DNA of 39,846 nucleotides from Gemmatimonadota bacterium (GTDB lineage Bacteria > Latescibacterota > UBA2968 > UBA8231): positions 1-39,846 of the forward strand of contig JABJJN010000017.1 in the NCBI GenBank assembly GCA_018660835.1. Reading direction: 5' to 3'. The notes beneath the pieces were generated by a model that was not told where the DNA came from, did not search any database, and saw nothing but the letters and a program-made list of their open reading frames with translations. Each line of letters opens with the position of its first letter. Position 1 is the first letter of the stretch. The position numbers were made by a program, and so were the translations under genes. Shown here one piece after another: positions 7,775 to 17,595 of this stretch.

Positions 7775-9700
7775 ATGTTGCGGAAGCTATCGATCGCCGC
7801 TGCTGCCATCGCCTTGATGGCAGGCACAGCGAGCGCGCAGTTCCTACATATTGGTGATCCGGATGTGCAGTTGGCGGATCTCACCAGTGGCGGCAAGCCG
7901 AACACGCTGTCCATCTCGGACATTTCGGGTACCGCCGATTATGCCTTCGGTGGTGCGCCTCTGAATGTGTCCTTCAACTTGGACGGTTCGGGCGCCACAG
8001 TATGGCTCATCGTTTATACAGCCGATCGTCCGGCGCCTTTCACCATCAAGGGTGAGGGTCCCGGCCCATATGCAGATCCTGAGCATGCTGGTGCCGGTTG
8101 GCATGTATTTGACGGCGTGAACACGCTGGTTTTCAAGTCAGCGGGTGAGCGTTTCGGCGAGGGTGCCAATACGATCAACTGGAATGGCCGTGACATGGAC
8201 GGCAATCCGGTTCCTCGCGGCGGCTACAACCTGTTCCTGGCTGCTTTCGATGACGAGGCCACACCGCACGTCGTCGGTAACTTCACTCGCGCCTTTGGTT
8301 CCGGTGTCACCATGATGATGAACACGCAGCGTGGTGAGTTCGTGAACTTCGGCGCTGGCGAAGTCAACAACATGGAGAACGACTGGATCGAGAACCTCCA
8401 AGGCTTCGACCTGGTCGACAACCAGAGCGTCGTCGATGCATGCGCCGAGCGTGAGGGCTGCAATGCCACGGTTCACAGCTGGACGCCGCTGAATGCAGAA
8501 CAGACCGAATTCATCGGCAACCAGTATTCGGGCGGCCACTTCCTCAAGCGTTTCAGTTACAACTGGGATACTCGTCAGGTCCTGATGAACGAGGACTGGG
8601 GTGCTGACAATGGCGCCGAGAATGGTATTCTGGCAACGGGTGACGTTCTGCCCGGCCGCGCCTATCAGAGTGTGACGGATCCTGCCAAGGGCGAAGTGTA
8701 TGTCTCGGCTGGTGTCTCCGGCACAGTGTCCAAGGTTGCTACGTGGCGTGTCGGTGACGGTGCGTTCGTTCCTGCCAAGGACTGGGATCTGACAGATATT
8801 TTCCTGTATGACAACAATGGTTCCGATCGCTCCGGTGGTCCGGGAACACTCGCCCGCATGTTCAATGGCGAGTCTGATCCGGCAGGAATCACGATGTCTG
8901 GTCACCACACGTCGTTGACGACGCGTATGGACTATGATGGCAACATCAAATACATGAACCGCAACGGTGACAATTTCGGTGACTCCCGCATCTTTGCCGA
9001 CGGTACCTTCGGTGACTTCGCTTACGGACATACGGAAGCACCTGCTTTCAAGTATGCCATCTATGCCACGAAGTATGGTTGGGTGTCGAATGTTGAAGCT
9101 GGAAGCGACAATACACGCAACGGTTTCGTCCTCGGTGAGGACGGCTCTGGTCTGTTCAGCTTCGAGCCTAAGCGGATTCCGATTACCTGGCCGCAGTTGT
9201 CGATGATCGTCGATGAGGACGGACCATGGGACGGCATGTATATGCAGGTCGGTGGTTTCGGTGATGCAAGCCTCGCCAACGATTTTGTCCCCAAGGCCGA
9301 AGACGGAGCCGCGGGACCGATCCTGGGTATGTTCCCAGTCGTCCAACTGCCATACGATCAGAAGCGTGTTCCGCTTGGCAATGCACCTACTGCCATTCTT
9401 GAGCAGTCGGCTGAAGTGCCAGACGGCTATTCTCTGAGCGAGGCATATCCCAACCCCTTTAACCCCGAGACGACGATCCGCTTTCAGCTGCCATCAGCTG
9501 AGCAGTTCAAGATCACCGTCTACAACGAGCAGGGTCAGGCCATTCGCACCTTGGCTGACCAGCAGCTTGGTCCGGGGACGTTCGATATCACCTGGGACGG
9601 CACGGATGACAGTGGCCGCTCTGTGGCATCGGGCACGTATCTGTATTTGATCGAAGGGCCAAACCTTCGCACGCACAAGAAGGTTACGCTCCTGAAGTAG
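7775..9700 (+). CDS. Secreted surface protein with FlgD-Ig-like sorting domain
   Basis: The 641-aa product has a textbook signal peptide (MLRKLSIAAAAIALMAGTASA). A beta-sandwich around residues 60-165 includes INWNGRDMDGNPVPRGGYNLFL, a FlgD-Ig-like strand pattern. The large central part (about 170-540) is rich in Asp, Asn, Gly and aromatic residues and may fold as a propeller; I recognise no family in it. Residues about 548-641 form a C-terminal domain of the type 9 secretion/Por sorting class: YPNPFNPETTIRFQLP, VYNEQGQAIRTL, WDGTDDSGR, then a basic KKVTLLK tail. It has its own promoter, a purine-rich ribosome binding site (GAGGGGGAA, 7758 onward) and its own strong terminator. This suggests abundant expression and a possible structural or adhesive surface role. 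Confidence 0.9.
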   Translation: MLRKLSIAAAAIALMAGTASAQFLHIGDPDVQLADLTSGGKPNTLSISDISGTADYAFGGAPLNVSFNLDGSGATVWLIVYTADRPAPFTIKGEGPGPYADPEHAGAGWHVFDGVNTLVFKSAGERFGEGANTINWNGRDMDGNPVPRGGYNLFLAAFDDEATPHVVGNFTRAFGSGVTMMMNTQRGEFVNFGAGEVNNMENDWIENLQGFDLVDNQSVVDACAEREGCNATVHSWTPLNAEQTEFIGNQYSGGHFLKRFSYNWDTRQVLMNEDWGADNGAENGILATGDVLPGRAYQSVTDPAKGEVYVSAGVSGTVSKVATWRVGDGAFVPAKDWDLTDIFLYDNNGSDRSGGPGTLARMFNGESDPAGITMSGHHTSLTTRMDYDGNIKYMNRNGDNFGDSRIFADGTFGDFAYGHTEAPAFKYAIYATKYGWVSNVEAGSDNTRNGFVLGEDGSGLFSFEPKRIPITWPQLSMIVDEDGPWDGMYMQVGGFGDASLANDFVPKAEDGAAGPILGMFPVVQLPYDQKRVPLGNAPTAILEQSAEVPDGYSLSEAYPNPFNPETTIRFQLPSAEQFKITVYNEQGQAIRTLADQQLGPGTFDITWDGTDDSGRSVASGTYLYLIEGPNLRTHKKVTLLK

Positions 9701-9718
9701 TTGTCTGATTTCACAGGG

Positions 9719-9749
9719 AGGGGGCTCCCGGCAACGGGGGCCCCCTTTT
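9719..9749 (+). terminator. Rho-independent terminator with GCAA tetraloop
   Basis: A 12-bp stem (9719-9730 with 9735-9746) contains one G-U wobble and closes a GCAA tetraloop (9731-9734). A T-run follows. It lies 18 bases after the stop of the sorting-domain protein and separates it from the downstream operon. Confidence 0.93.
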
Positions 9750-9873
9750 CTACACCCGGCTGTTCTTCTAAGATTCTGTCATCCACTGATACATACAGTG
9801 TTCGTCGTGAGCGCTGCGCGATCTGAGGCCGAGACAGTGGCTGATCGTATGCTCCTCCTGGATTGAGGTTCTC

Positions 9874-11988
9874 ATGCCCCGGATTCGTCTCAGCGGCTGG
9901 TGGTTGGTGCTGCTTACCATGGCTCTCTTTGCGAGCGTGGATGCGCAAACCGTTTCCCGCACTATAAACGTCTGGCCATCGACGACAAACTATCTGGGTT
10001 TCGTCCAGTTTTCCGGGGCTGACGATGGGCAGATCCGTATTTCATCTGCCGGTGGTTACACGCTTTATCTCAATGGCGATCTCATAGGAGCCGACGCGGA
10101 TTCCTCGACCGTAGAAGTCTGGGACGTATCGTTCAAGAATCGCGAGAATGTCATCGCCGTCGTCGTTGACCACGATGGCAGTGCCTCACCCTTTGGTCTT
10201 TTCGTCGTTATTGAGAGTCCCCAGGGCACCAACCTCAGTTCGGCCCTCGATCGTAGCGTTCCCTGGTTCTGGAGTGATGCGGCGCTACCCAACGAAGCAG
10301 GTAGCAGTTGGACTGAGGTCCGCTTGAGTCGCCTCGACGAAGTGGAGTTGGATGACACCCCCGTCGTGTTCGCTCCCGTGCAGACGGGTACCTTCGATCC
10401 GACCCATTTTACGGATTTGGCCGATCTCGATCTGACACGTGCCGCAAGCATCGCCGGTTACGGCGGTGGCATGGATGGCAGTGTCGAAGGACTCAGGCTG
10501 CGGTCCCTGGACGGGTTGAACATCGCCTATAACTCGTTATCCGATCAGCCACGGCTAGTCGATGGTGATGTGTCGAGTGCCGTGTCATTCCGGCGTGGCG
10601 CCACATCATTGCTGCAGTCAGTGCAGACAGATCTTGGTCGGCTGATCACCATCGATCGAGTTCGCGTCGTCACACAGCCGCCGAGTAGTTCGAGTTCCTA
10701 CGAAGACAATTCGCTGCGTGGGTACAGCATTCTTGTCAGCAAGGATGGTGTGAGCTTCACCGAGGTGGCGGCGCGGAATCAGATCGTAGACTTTCGTGAG
10801 ACGGAGGTTTCCTTCGCGGCCATCGCGGCGCGTCATGTCCGCCTGGTTGTAACGGAGTTTTCGGCACGGGACGCGTCACCGCAGATTGGCGAACTGGAGG
10901 TCTTCGGCGTCGGACTGGATCAGGACGGCACCTTCCGCTCGCTGGCACTCGACCTGGGCACACCAGAACTCAAGAATTTTTCAGATGTCACCTGGTTTGG
11001 CGAGGCTGGAAAGACGGGCGAACTGGAACTTAGATTCCGTTCGGGAGGCGACGCGGTAACGTGGAGCCAATGGTCCGCATGGGAGTCAGACACCACATTT
11101 GCCCTGCAAGTGCCTGAACCAGCGAGGTGGCTGCAATACGAAGTGCGCATGTCGACGCGAAGTCTCACTCTGGGACCACGTCTTGACAGTGTCGCCGTTG
11201 GCTTCAGCACCGGAAATCTTCCTGTTGCAAGTGCGGCGAGCTCCATCACGCCCTTGCAAGTAGATATCGGCGTCGACACCGACTTTAGCTATGTCCTTGA
11301 CGTGGTTGTCGATGGCAGCAGCGAAGGCGTTGATCGAATCATTGTGCTCACGCCTTATCCCGCCGAGTTGGATGTTGCCTCCATGACGGGACTCGGCGCG
11401 GCCAGTGTTGATCTGGCCGCAACGCGTAGCACCAATGATTCCCTGGTGATCGTCCTCGATCCACCCCTGGCAGAGTCCACCCAGGTTAGTTTCGATTTTA
11501 GCTCACGCCTGCTTTCGGGCAGCCATACTTTCCGGGCTCTATTGGCAGCACCGGGTTCGGACAATCCTTTGCTGGTTGTGGCGCGGGAAGACGCGATTGA
11601 TACGCTGTCGACGATCGTCCAGGCGCTGAAGCTCTCATTTCCCGTGCTGTCGCAAGTTGCGGCGATGCCTGCCGTTGTCACACCAAACAATGACGGGGAG
11701 AACGAGCTGACGACGATCGGCTTCGTGCTGGGTCGTGTGACCAGTGCGCCTGTCAGTGTAGAGATCTTTGACCTGAGCGGACGTCTTGTACGACGGCTAC
11801 CCGAGCAGTTGCTTGGCGCCGGTACCTATCTGGGGGGCGCCGTAGACGATCCCTCACATCCAGGTGCATGGAATGGCCGCAACGACAAGGGGGATCTCGT
11901 TCCCCCCGGTAACTATGTCTACCGCATCGTGGTAGATCTTGAGCCCGATGACGAATCGTCCGTCGGCCTCGTCGGCGTCGCCTACTGA
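9874..11988 (+). CDS. Secreted F5/8C and FlgD-Ig domain protein
   Basis: The 704-aa product starts with a signal peptide ending at SVDAQ. A jelly-roll-like beta domain (about residues 30-130) contains GGYTLYLNGDLIGAD, the pattern of carbohydrate-binding or PA14-like sandwiches. An F5/8 type C (discoidin) domain spans about 195-349, with DGDVSSAVSF, IDRVRVVTQPP, GYSILVSKDGVSF, ARHVRLVVTEF and IGELEVFG. Further beta domains follow. The C-terminus (about 602-704) is FlgD-Ig-like: VVTPNNDGENELTTIGF, VEIFDLSGRLVRRL, GAWNGRNDKG and NYVYRIVVDLE. F5/8C domains usually bind glycans or lipids, so a surface-attachment role is plausible. It has TGAGG six bases before ATG 9874. It is the first gene of the 12-gene operon, 19 bp ahead of the next start. 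Confidence 0.87.
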   Translation: MPRIRLSGWWLVLLTMALFASVDAQTVSRTINVWPSTTNYLGFVQFSGADDGQIRISSAGGYTLYLNGDLIGADADSSTVEVWDVSFKNRENVIAVVVDHDGSASPFGLFVVIESPQGTNLSSALDRSVPWFWSDAALPNEAGSSWTEVRLSRLDEVELDDTPVVFAPVQTGTFDPTHFTDLADLDLTRAASIAGYGGGMDGSVEGLRLRSLDGLNIAYNSLSDQPRLVDGDVSSAVSFRRGATSLLQSVQTDLGRLITIDRVRVVTQPPSSSSSYEDNSLRGYSILVSKDGVSFTEVAARNQIVDFRETEVSFAAIAARHVRLVVTEFSARDASPQIGELEVFGVGLDQDGTFRSLALDLGTPELKNFSDVTWFGEAGKTGELELRFRSGGDAVTWSQWSAWESDTTFALQVPEPARWLQYEVRMSTRSLTLGPRLDSVAVGFSTGNLPVASAASSITPLQVDIGVDTDFSYVLDVVVDGSSEGVDRIIVLTPYPAELDVASMTGLGAASVDLAATRSTNDSLVIVLDPPLAESTQVSFDFSSRLLSGSHTFRALLAAPGSDNPLLVVAREDAIDTLSTIVQALKLSFPVLSQVAAMPAVVTPNNDGENELTTIGFVLGRVTSAPVSVEIFDLSGRLVRRLPEQLLGAGTYLGGAVDDPSHPGAWNGRNDKGDLVPPGNYVYRIVVDLEPDDESSVGLVGVAY

Positions 11989-12007
11989 GCCTGGTCTCAG
12001 CCTCCGC

Positions 12008-14734
12008 ATGCAATACAACGGTCTACACCGTCTGACCTGGTCGAAATCCCTTCTTGTGGGGTTTATTGTATGCCTCTTAGGGGCCCTGTGTGCACCAGCG
12101 TCCGCGCAATTTCTATCACGAGATTTTCGCGAATTGTGGACGAATGAGGTCTTCGAGAACTACGGTCCGGGCGGCTATCGTGACTACGATTTTGGCGAGG
12201 AGAATCGACGTTTCGATCTATTCGGTGATCTGATCGTCGACGGCGTGGATATCATCCAACTGGAGGAGGTCCGTCGCGACCGACCCGGGTTGCGTGGTAG
12301 CTACGAGCAGCGCAATGGCCGCTACGATCGATTCTTCGACAAACTCGTCATCGCCAATGAAGGTTTTGGCCCCTGGTCGACACGATTGATTATCGGCGAC
12401 CACATAAGCACCCACTTTACACCGATGACGTTGAACCTGCCCTCTTTCAGTGGTATTCGCTGGGACGGTGCCTCCAGTAGCAATCGTTTCAGCGTCATTG
12501 CGACTCATCTTACAGATCCCGTCCTGGTACCAAATAATGCGGGCACCGACGCCGACTTCGCTCGGCGCAGGATCTTCGGGACCTCCGCTGTGGCAGGGCA
12601 CTGGGAAAGTCAGATCGGCGGTGCGCTGCGGATCGGTACGACCTATGTGAATACCCATCGCTTCGACTCCGAGGCAGGCACCGACGTGAATGGCATGCGC
12701 GGCGCCGTGCCACGGGTCATGCACGGTGGATTACGACAACTTTTTGTCTTTGTCACCGACGACAATCCTGAGGATGACGCACCTGGGGCATCGATCCATG
12801 AACTGACCATGTTTGCCGATGGCGCCGTTGTGGAGCCCATCAGGGTATCCGTGATCGACCACCTGCTGGAGCAACTCCCGGTCACGCCAGATCTGACGAG
12901 TACGATCCTGCTCAAGCGCAATGAGGTCAGTTTTCTCCGCAAGAACGGACCGTGGCTGCAGCCCGTTGTCGGGGCGAGCAATACGCCCTTTTTCACAGCC
13001 GTACTTGGCAACATCTCGCGTCCTGTGGCGGCAGCACGACTGGGCGGGCCACTGGAGGCGGCGGGGGACAATGTCGTCGTCTACCAATTCGAAGTCCCGG
13101 ATACGACACGCTCCCTCGAGTTTGAAGCGGTCGTCAGTGACGACTACAGCATCGACGTCGCGGGCGCAATGCACGTGCCGATCCTCGCTTCTCGCGAAAC
13201 AGATTTCTACTACGACTGGCAGAATGTCGCACGCGCAGAAGGGGCACCCGGTGGCGGGGCCAATCTACAACGGATCCGCTTTGACTATGGCTTTCCGACC
13301 GCTCTGAGTATCCTTGGGGCCAATTTTGAAGCGGACATTCTTGGCTTTGAAGCACGCGGAGAGTTTGCACGAAGCACTCGCTTCTACAGAGTTCCTGTCG
13401 CCGGCGGCGACCGCTCTCAGGAGGAGGCGGACACATATTATCTTCAGATCGGTCGCGAACTCAGTGAAAGATCCGGGATCGGTTTCGAAGTATTCGATGT
13501 GCCGGCGGACTACAGCACGAGTTTCTCCCGATTCAGACTGTCGAACGTCGGGCAGACGATTGGTGGCCGACTCTACGATGACGTCGAACTGGTCGCTGAC
13601 AATGACGATCTAGACCAGTGGGAGGATGAACTCGAACACAATGATCCGCTGGCGGCGGTGCCCACATCCATTGGCGCAGGGAATGGCGTTTTTCCCGGTC
13701 TGGATCCTGATGGCGACGGTGTCCTGGATTTCAATATTGACGGAGGACGCGGATCCGACGCCTTCCAGCCATTTCTTGGCTACGTCGCCGAACCACCGGA
13801 GCTAGTTTACGGCGATGATTTCAACAACAATGGGATCGCCGATTACCGCGAGAATGACAATCTACCCGACTATCTGTATCCCCTCGACCACAAGGGATAC
13901 CATGCACAGGCCCACTATGAGCCCACGCCGCGGATTCAGTTGCGCGGGGGATGGTATGCGATCGACCAGCCCGACCTCGGTCGGCGCAACGACACGCGAT
14001 ACATTGAAGCACGTTATCTGCGGCAATGGCAGGGAAGCGGCTATCTGCGCGTCAATCAGCGCTTCAAGTGGCTGAAGGATGACGTACCGAATACGGTGTA
14101 CTCACCGTCCGTCATCAGTGATCCCTTCCCGCGGACCTATGTCCTCGACAATGATCTGCTCCAGGGACGACGTAGCCGCAACAGTTTGACCTACGTCGAG
14201 TGGGGGCTGACGACGATTCCGCATTTCAATGTCCGCAACATTGTTTCCCTTGGTTTGACGGACATCGATGGTGAGATCCTTGAAGATCCGCTGTTTACTC
14301 GTCCCGGTTCAGTGACGGAACTGTCCGCCGTCACCAAAGCAGACTACACCTGGCAGCGAGGTCGTTTGACGATCACGCCGCAGATCAAACACATCTACCA
14401 ACTGACCAAGGTGCCTGAACGCGACATTCCAGAGCGCCAGCGACGCTGGGTCATGCCGATCCTGCGGGCCGATCTGCAGATTGGACCGCGAACGGTCCTA
14501 AAGACTGGTCTTCAGGGGCTGCCGGTGTTACAGGAGCGTGTGACCGATCCCGCCAATCCCGAACAGGGCTTCACGCGGCGCACGTTTACAGCGTTCCTGC
14601 AGAATCGCAGCAACTATCAGGGTTATGACCTGACCGTGTTGATGGGTATCTATCGCACGAAGCAGAATTACACCAGTACAACCCGGCCGTCTTTCGGCAC
14701 CTTTGAATACTTCTTCCGGGTGTTCATCGGCTAA
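12008..14734 (+). CDS. Giant exported protein, paralogue 1 of 3
   Basis: ATG 12008 is preferred over an upstream in-frame ATG at 11939 because it puts a signal peptide at the start (SLLVGFIVCLLGALCAPASAQ) and removes overlap with the preceding gene. The roughly 908-aa product shares a layout with the next two genes. An N-terminal beta region holds FDLFGDLIVDGVDIIQLEEV, LIIGDHISTHFTPMTLNL and a GIRWD motif. A middle segment reads YYDWQNVARAEG then LQRIRFDYG. An acidic EF-hand-like stretch (about residues 530-640) holds FPGLDPDGDGVLDFN and NNNGIADYREND. The C-terminal part is rich in alternating strands, with NRSNYQGYDLTVLMG, and ends in YFFRVFIG, as outer-membrane barrels often do. I know no family name. 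An outer-membrane or surface location is inferred from signal peptide, strand pattern and final aromatic. Confidence 0.85.
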   Translation: MQYNGLHRLTWSKSLLVGFIVCLLGALCAPASAQFLSRDFRELWTNEVFENYGPGGYRDYDFGEENRRFDLFGDLIVDGVDIIQLEEVRRDRPGLRGSYEQRNGRYDRFFDKLVIANEGFGPWSTRLIIGDHISTHFTPMTLNLPSFSGIRWDGASSSNRFSVIATHLTDPVLVPNNAGTDADFARRRIFGTSAVAGHWESQIGGALRIGTTYVNTHRFDSEAGTDVNGMRGAVPRVMHGGLRQLFVFVTDDNPEDDAPGASIHELTMFADGAVVEPIRVSVIDHLLEQLPVTPDLTSTILLKRNEVSFLRKNGPWLQPVVGASNTPFFTAVLGNISRPVAAARLGGPLEAAGDNVVVYQFEVPDTTRSLEFEAVVSDDYSIDVAGAMHVPILASRETDFYYDWQNVARAEGAPGGGANLQRIRFDYGFPTALSILGANFEADILGFEARGEFARSTRFYRVPVAGGDRSQEEADTYYLQIGRELSERSGIGFEVFDVPADYSTSFSRFRLSNVGQTIGGRLYDDVELVADNDDLDQWEDELEHNDPLAAVPTSIGAGNGVFPGLDPDGDGVLDFNIDGGRGSDAFQPFLGYVAEPPELVYGDDFNNNGIADYRENDNLPDYLYPLDHKGYHAQAHYEPTPRIQLRGGWYAIDQPDLGRRNDTRYIEARYLRQWQGSGYLRVNQRFKWLKDDVPNTVYSPSVISDPFPRTYVLDNDLLQGRRSRNSLTYVEWGLTTIPHFNVRNIVSLGLTDIDGEILEDPLFTRPGSVTELSAVTKADYTWQRGRLTITPQIKHIYQLTKVPERDIPERQRRWVMPILRADLQIGPRTVLKTGLQGLPVLQERVTDPANPEQGFTRRTFTAFLQNRSNYQGYDLTVLMGIYRTKQNYTSTTRPSFGTFEYFFRVFIG

Positions 14735-17595
14735 TGAAGACGATGACGCTACGCATCATTTGGAGAATGCTGCGCATTCTCTCCCCACGACTCTCCAGGG
14801 GGATGGTTTGTCTGGTTGTGGGGGCGAGTCTGCTGGTGATGCCATGCAAGACGGTGGCGCAACTGCTGTTTAAGCCGGGCGAGCCGTATGTGAACTATGC
14901 ATACGAGAGCTACCGGGCCTATGACTCCATCTTCTTTGGCCGTGACCGAACGCCGCAGTTTGATGCACTGGGTCAGTTCGTGATGAATGGCATCAATGTC
15001 TTCGAGTTGCAGGAATTCCGCTCCATCAGTCCTTCACCCGGCAGCATCATCCGCAAGCCATTCCGTTACGGACAGTATCTGAATCGTCTGGTCGTAGCCG
15101 ATGACAGCTACAAGGGCGTGACGACGCGTTTCATCATCGGTGATCGGGTCCGTGCAAAGTTCACGCCCCTGACACTTGATCTGGCGGCGATGAATGGCAT
15201 GCGTCTCGATTCGCATTTCAAGGGCGGCTCCCTGGTGTTGGTCACCTCGCGCATCGACAAGCCGATTTTCGAGGCGATCCAGAACAACGACCATCGAATC
15301 CATGGCTCGGAAGGGACGCAGTTCATTCCTCGCTGGGCGACGTATCTGATGGGGGCGGATTTGCGCACACAGCTTCAAGGGCTCGATGCGGGTGTTTCCT
15401 GGGTGAATCAGTTCCGCACGGACAGTCTGCGCGATCTAGATGAGAATAGCTTCAAGGGAACGTTGCCCAGTACGGGCGTGCCGCCACAATGGGTCGTGGT
15501 GCGCGTTGCCGACCAGTCTTCTGCCGATGCGGTCGGGGCACGCGTCCGCGGCGCGATCCTATATCTCAACGGGCAACCGCACCGACCCGAGTTGTCAGCC
15601 TATGACAAGTTGACGCCGGACCGGCTAACCCTGACGGTGACGATTGACCCCGATCGAGCCGTGATTCCGCCGGCGGCACGCGACAATTCGAATTCGTTGG
15701 TGATCGAGCAAGTGCATCAGTCACCCACGCCGCAGGGCTTCTATGAGACGGAAGGGGAGGATGCCTTGTTATTGTGGTTCAAGGTGCCTTCAACCATCCC
15801 TGGCGAAGGCGCTTTGGGTGAGCCTGTTCAAGAGGTAGAGGTCGAATTGGAAGTCGCCGGAGACTACCAACTTGAGTTGTCCGAGGTTTTCAACGGTGCC
15901 TCATCCAATCCGGCGACGTATTTCTACACCGCTGCCCAATCGGAGGGACGGCCGTCCATGGGCAATTTCCGGCGGGTCCGCGTGCGCTACGGGCGCCAGA
16001 CAGGCCGCACATTGGTGAGTGCCCATGTGAATCTGGACATCAAAGGTTGGATGCTGCACAGCGAGGTAGTTCGCAACTATAGCTTCCGTGCCTACCCGGG
16101 GCTGAATCGACGTGCCCTCGAGGTGTTTGACGATCAGACGCACGCATGGTTCATCAATGCGCGTCGCGATGTGGGCGCCCTTAGCATTGGTGGTGAAGCC
16201 TACAATATCGATGGACGTTATTCGACGGCACTGAATGTGCAGGACGACGATCTGCGCAGCTACTTCCAGTTCCTGTCCAGCCCATTCAGTTATCCCACCA
16301 ACTTCAACGAGCCACGTCTGGCAAACTTCATCGCCGGGGAACGTGCGTCGCCGACGAATACGATCGAATTCAACACGGTCGACGACAACGACGACAAGGA
16401 TCAGTATCCGGACAGCTACTTCCTCCGGCGTACGACAGATCTGGCGACGGGTGGTCGCGCCATCGAGGACCCCGACGGTGTGTTTCCAGGTCTCGATTCC
16501 GATCTAAATGGTCGTCCGGACATCAATGAGAACAACAACCTCATTCCCGACTACTATGAACCCTTCCTGCTCTACAATGTGAATCCGGATGCTTACGATT
16601 TCGGTGAGGACATGAATGGGAATGGCGTGATCGACGAGCGGGAAAATGACGAACTGCCCGACTATCCATATGACGCAGACCGACGAGGTTTTCATGTCTT
16701 CGGTGAGATGCCGATTCCGGGGCTTCCCGAAGCAAAGGGCAGCATCGGTCACTACCGGACGACCGCCCCTTTCCAGGGGGGGGAGGCGCAGGTCTCCTAC
16801 CTGCGCGGCGAGATTCATCACCGATTCCCATTTGTCGGAAGTCTTCTCGGTATCTACAAGCTGAAGCGGATCGAAGATGATATCCCAGATCCCGTCTTTG
16901 GTCTCGGTCGAAGTCCGATCTATCTGGAGCCTGATGTACTGCCTCCGGAGAGTCTCTCCGACGAAGAGCGCTTGAATCCACTGGGTATTCCTGTGCTGCA
17001 GGAGGATCCGCAGTTGTTCCGTGACAGTTGGATGAATCGATTCTACGTCAAGGGTGAATTCTCGCGCGTTGAGAATCTTCACATCGACGTGAGTAGTCGT
17101 TACGATCGAAATCGGCAACAGTCCGTGGCAGAACAATCGGCCAACACGATCACAGATCTCGCCCTGGTTGCACGAGCGGATTACACCTGGCGTCCGTGGC
17201 GGAAATTGCGCGTGATTCCGCAGGTGAAGTGGATGAGCCAGCAATTGGGCGATGATGACGGGACGATTCTTGAGGTGGAGGAGCGGTTCTTCTTCCCCAT
17301 CTTGCGCGTGGAATATCCGATCTCGAGTCGTACATCGATCAAGGGCGGTGCACAGGGGTTTCCTTTCCTGGAAAGCACTTACCGAAACGACATCTCGCCA
17401 GATGTTGATTTCGATGAGAAGGTCTACCTCGTGCAACTGAACAATACATCTAACTACGTGGGGTATGAGGTCAACGTGAATCTGGGCTTTGAACGACGTC
17501 AACGTCGTTTCCTGGATCGGTCACGCAAGGATCAGGATCTCGACTACCACCGTTTCTTCCTACGTGTCATCGCCGGGCTACGGCCATTGTTCTAA
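14734..17595 (+). CDS. Giant exported protein, paralogue 2 of 3
   Basis: The 953-aa product starts in a TAATG junction with the preceding stop. It has a signal peptide (about residues 20-43, ending KTVAQ). It repeats the family landmarks: FDALGQFVMNGINVFELQEF, RFIIGDRVRAKFTPLTLDL, NGMRLD, FYTAAQSEGRP, RRVRVRYGRQTGR, DGVFPGLDSDLNGRPD, IPDYYEPFLLY, MNGNGVIDEREND-LPDYPYD and the C-terminal LNNTSNYVGYEVNVNLGF. The last residues (FFLRVIAGLRPLF) end in Phe, as in beta-barrel proteins. Differences from the neighbours are spread through the whole length, so the triplication is old rather than recent. No enzymatic motif is seen. Translational coupling to both neighbours suggests matched amounts of all three products. 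Confidence 0.87.
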   Translation: MKTMTLRIIWRMLRILSPRLSRGMVCLVVGASLLVMPCKTVAQLLFKPGEPYVNYAYESYRAYDSIFFGRDRTPQFDALGQFVMNGINVFELQEFRSISPSPGSIIRKPFRYGQYLNRLVVADDSYKGVTTRFIIGDRVRAKFTPLTLDLAAMNGMRLDSHFKGGSLVLVTSRIDKPIFEAIQNNDHRIHGSEGTQFIPRWATYLMGADLRTQLQGLDAGVSWVNQFRTDSLRDLDENSFKGTLPSTGVPPQWVVVRVADQSSADAVGARVRGAILYLNGQPHRPELSAYDKLTPDRLTLTVTIDPDRAVIPPAARDNSNSLVIEQVHQSPTPQGFYETEGEDALLLWFKVPSTIPGEGALGEPVQEVEVELEVAGDYQLELSEVFNGASSNPATYFYTAAQSEGRPSMGNFRRVRVRYGRQTGRTLVSAHVNLDIKGWMLHSEVVRNYSFRAYPGLNRRALEVFDDQTHAWFINARRDVGALSIGGEAYNIDGRYSTALNVQDDDLRSYFQFLSSPFSYPTNFNEPRLANFIAGERASPTNTIEFNTVDDNDDKDQYPDSYFLRRTTDLATGGRAIEDPDGVFPGLDSDLNGRPDINENNNLIPDYYEPFLLYNVNPDAYDFGEDMNGNGVIDERENDELPDYPYDADRRGFHVFGEMPIPGLPEAKGSIGHYRTTAPFQGGEAQVSYLRGEIHHRFPFVGSLLGIYKLKRIEDDIPDPVFGLGRSPIYLEPDVLPPESLSDEERLNPLGIPVLQEDPQLFRDSWMNRFYVKGEFSRVENLHIDVSSRYDRNRQQSVAEQSANTITDLALVARADYTWRPWRKLRVIPQVKWMSQQLGDDDGTILEVEERFFFPILRVEYPISSRTSIKGGAQGFPFLESTYRNDISPDVDFDEKVYLVQLNNTSNYVGYEVNVNLGFERRQRRFLDRSRKDQDLDYHRFFLRVIAGLRPLF

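Noticed and set aside
8138..9346. A 402-codon open frame antisense to the sorting-domain protein
   Set aside because: It is a shadow of a strongly biased coding sequence; the plus-strand protein has a signal peptide, sorting domain and its own signals, while the antisense product has no recognisable features.
9784..9800. CACTG-ATACATA-CAGTG inverted repeat upstream of the F5/8C gene
   Set aside because: Arms of only 5 bp, with no promoter elements placed around it that I trust; it may be chance.
16504..17502. A 332-codon open frame antisense to giant paralogue 2
   Set aside because: The plus-strand protein is conserved with two neighbours over the same region.
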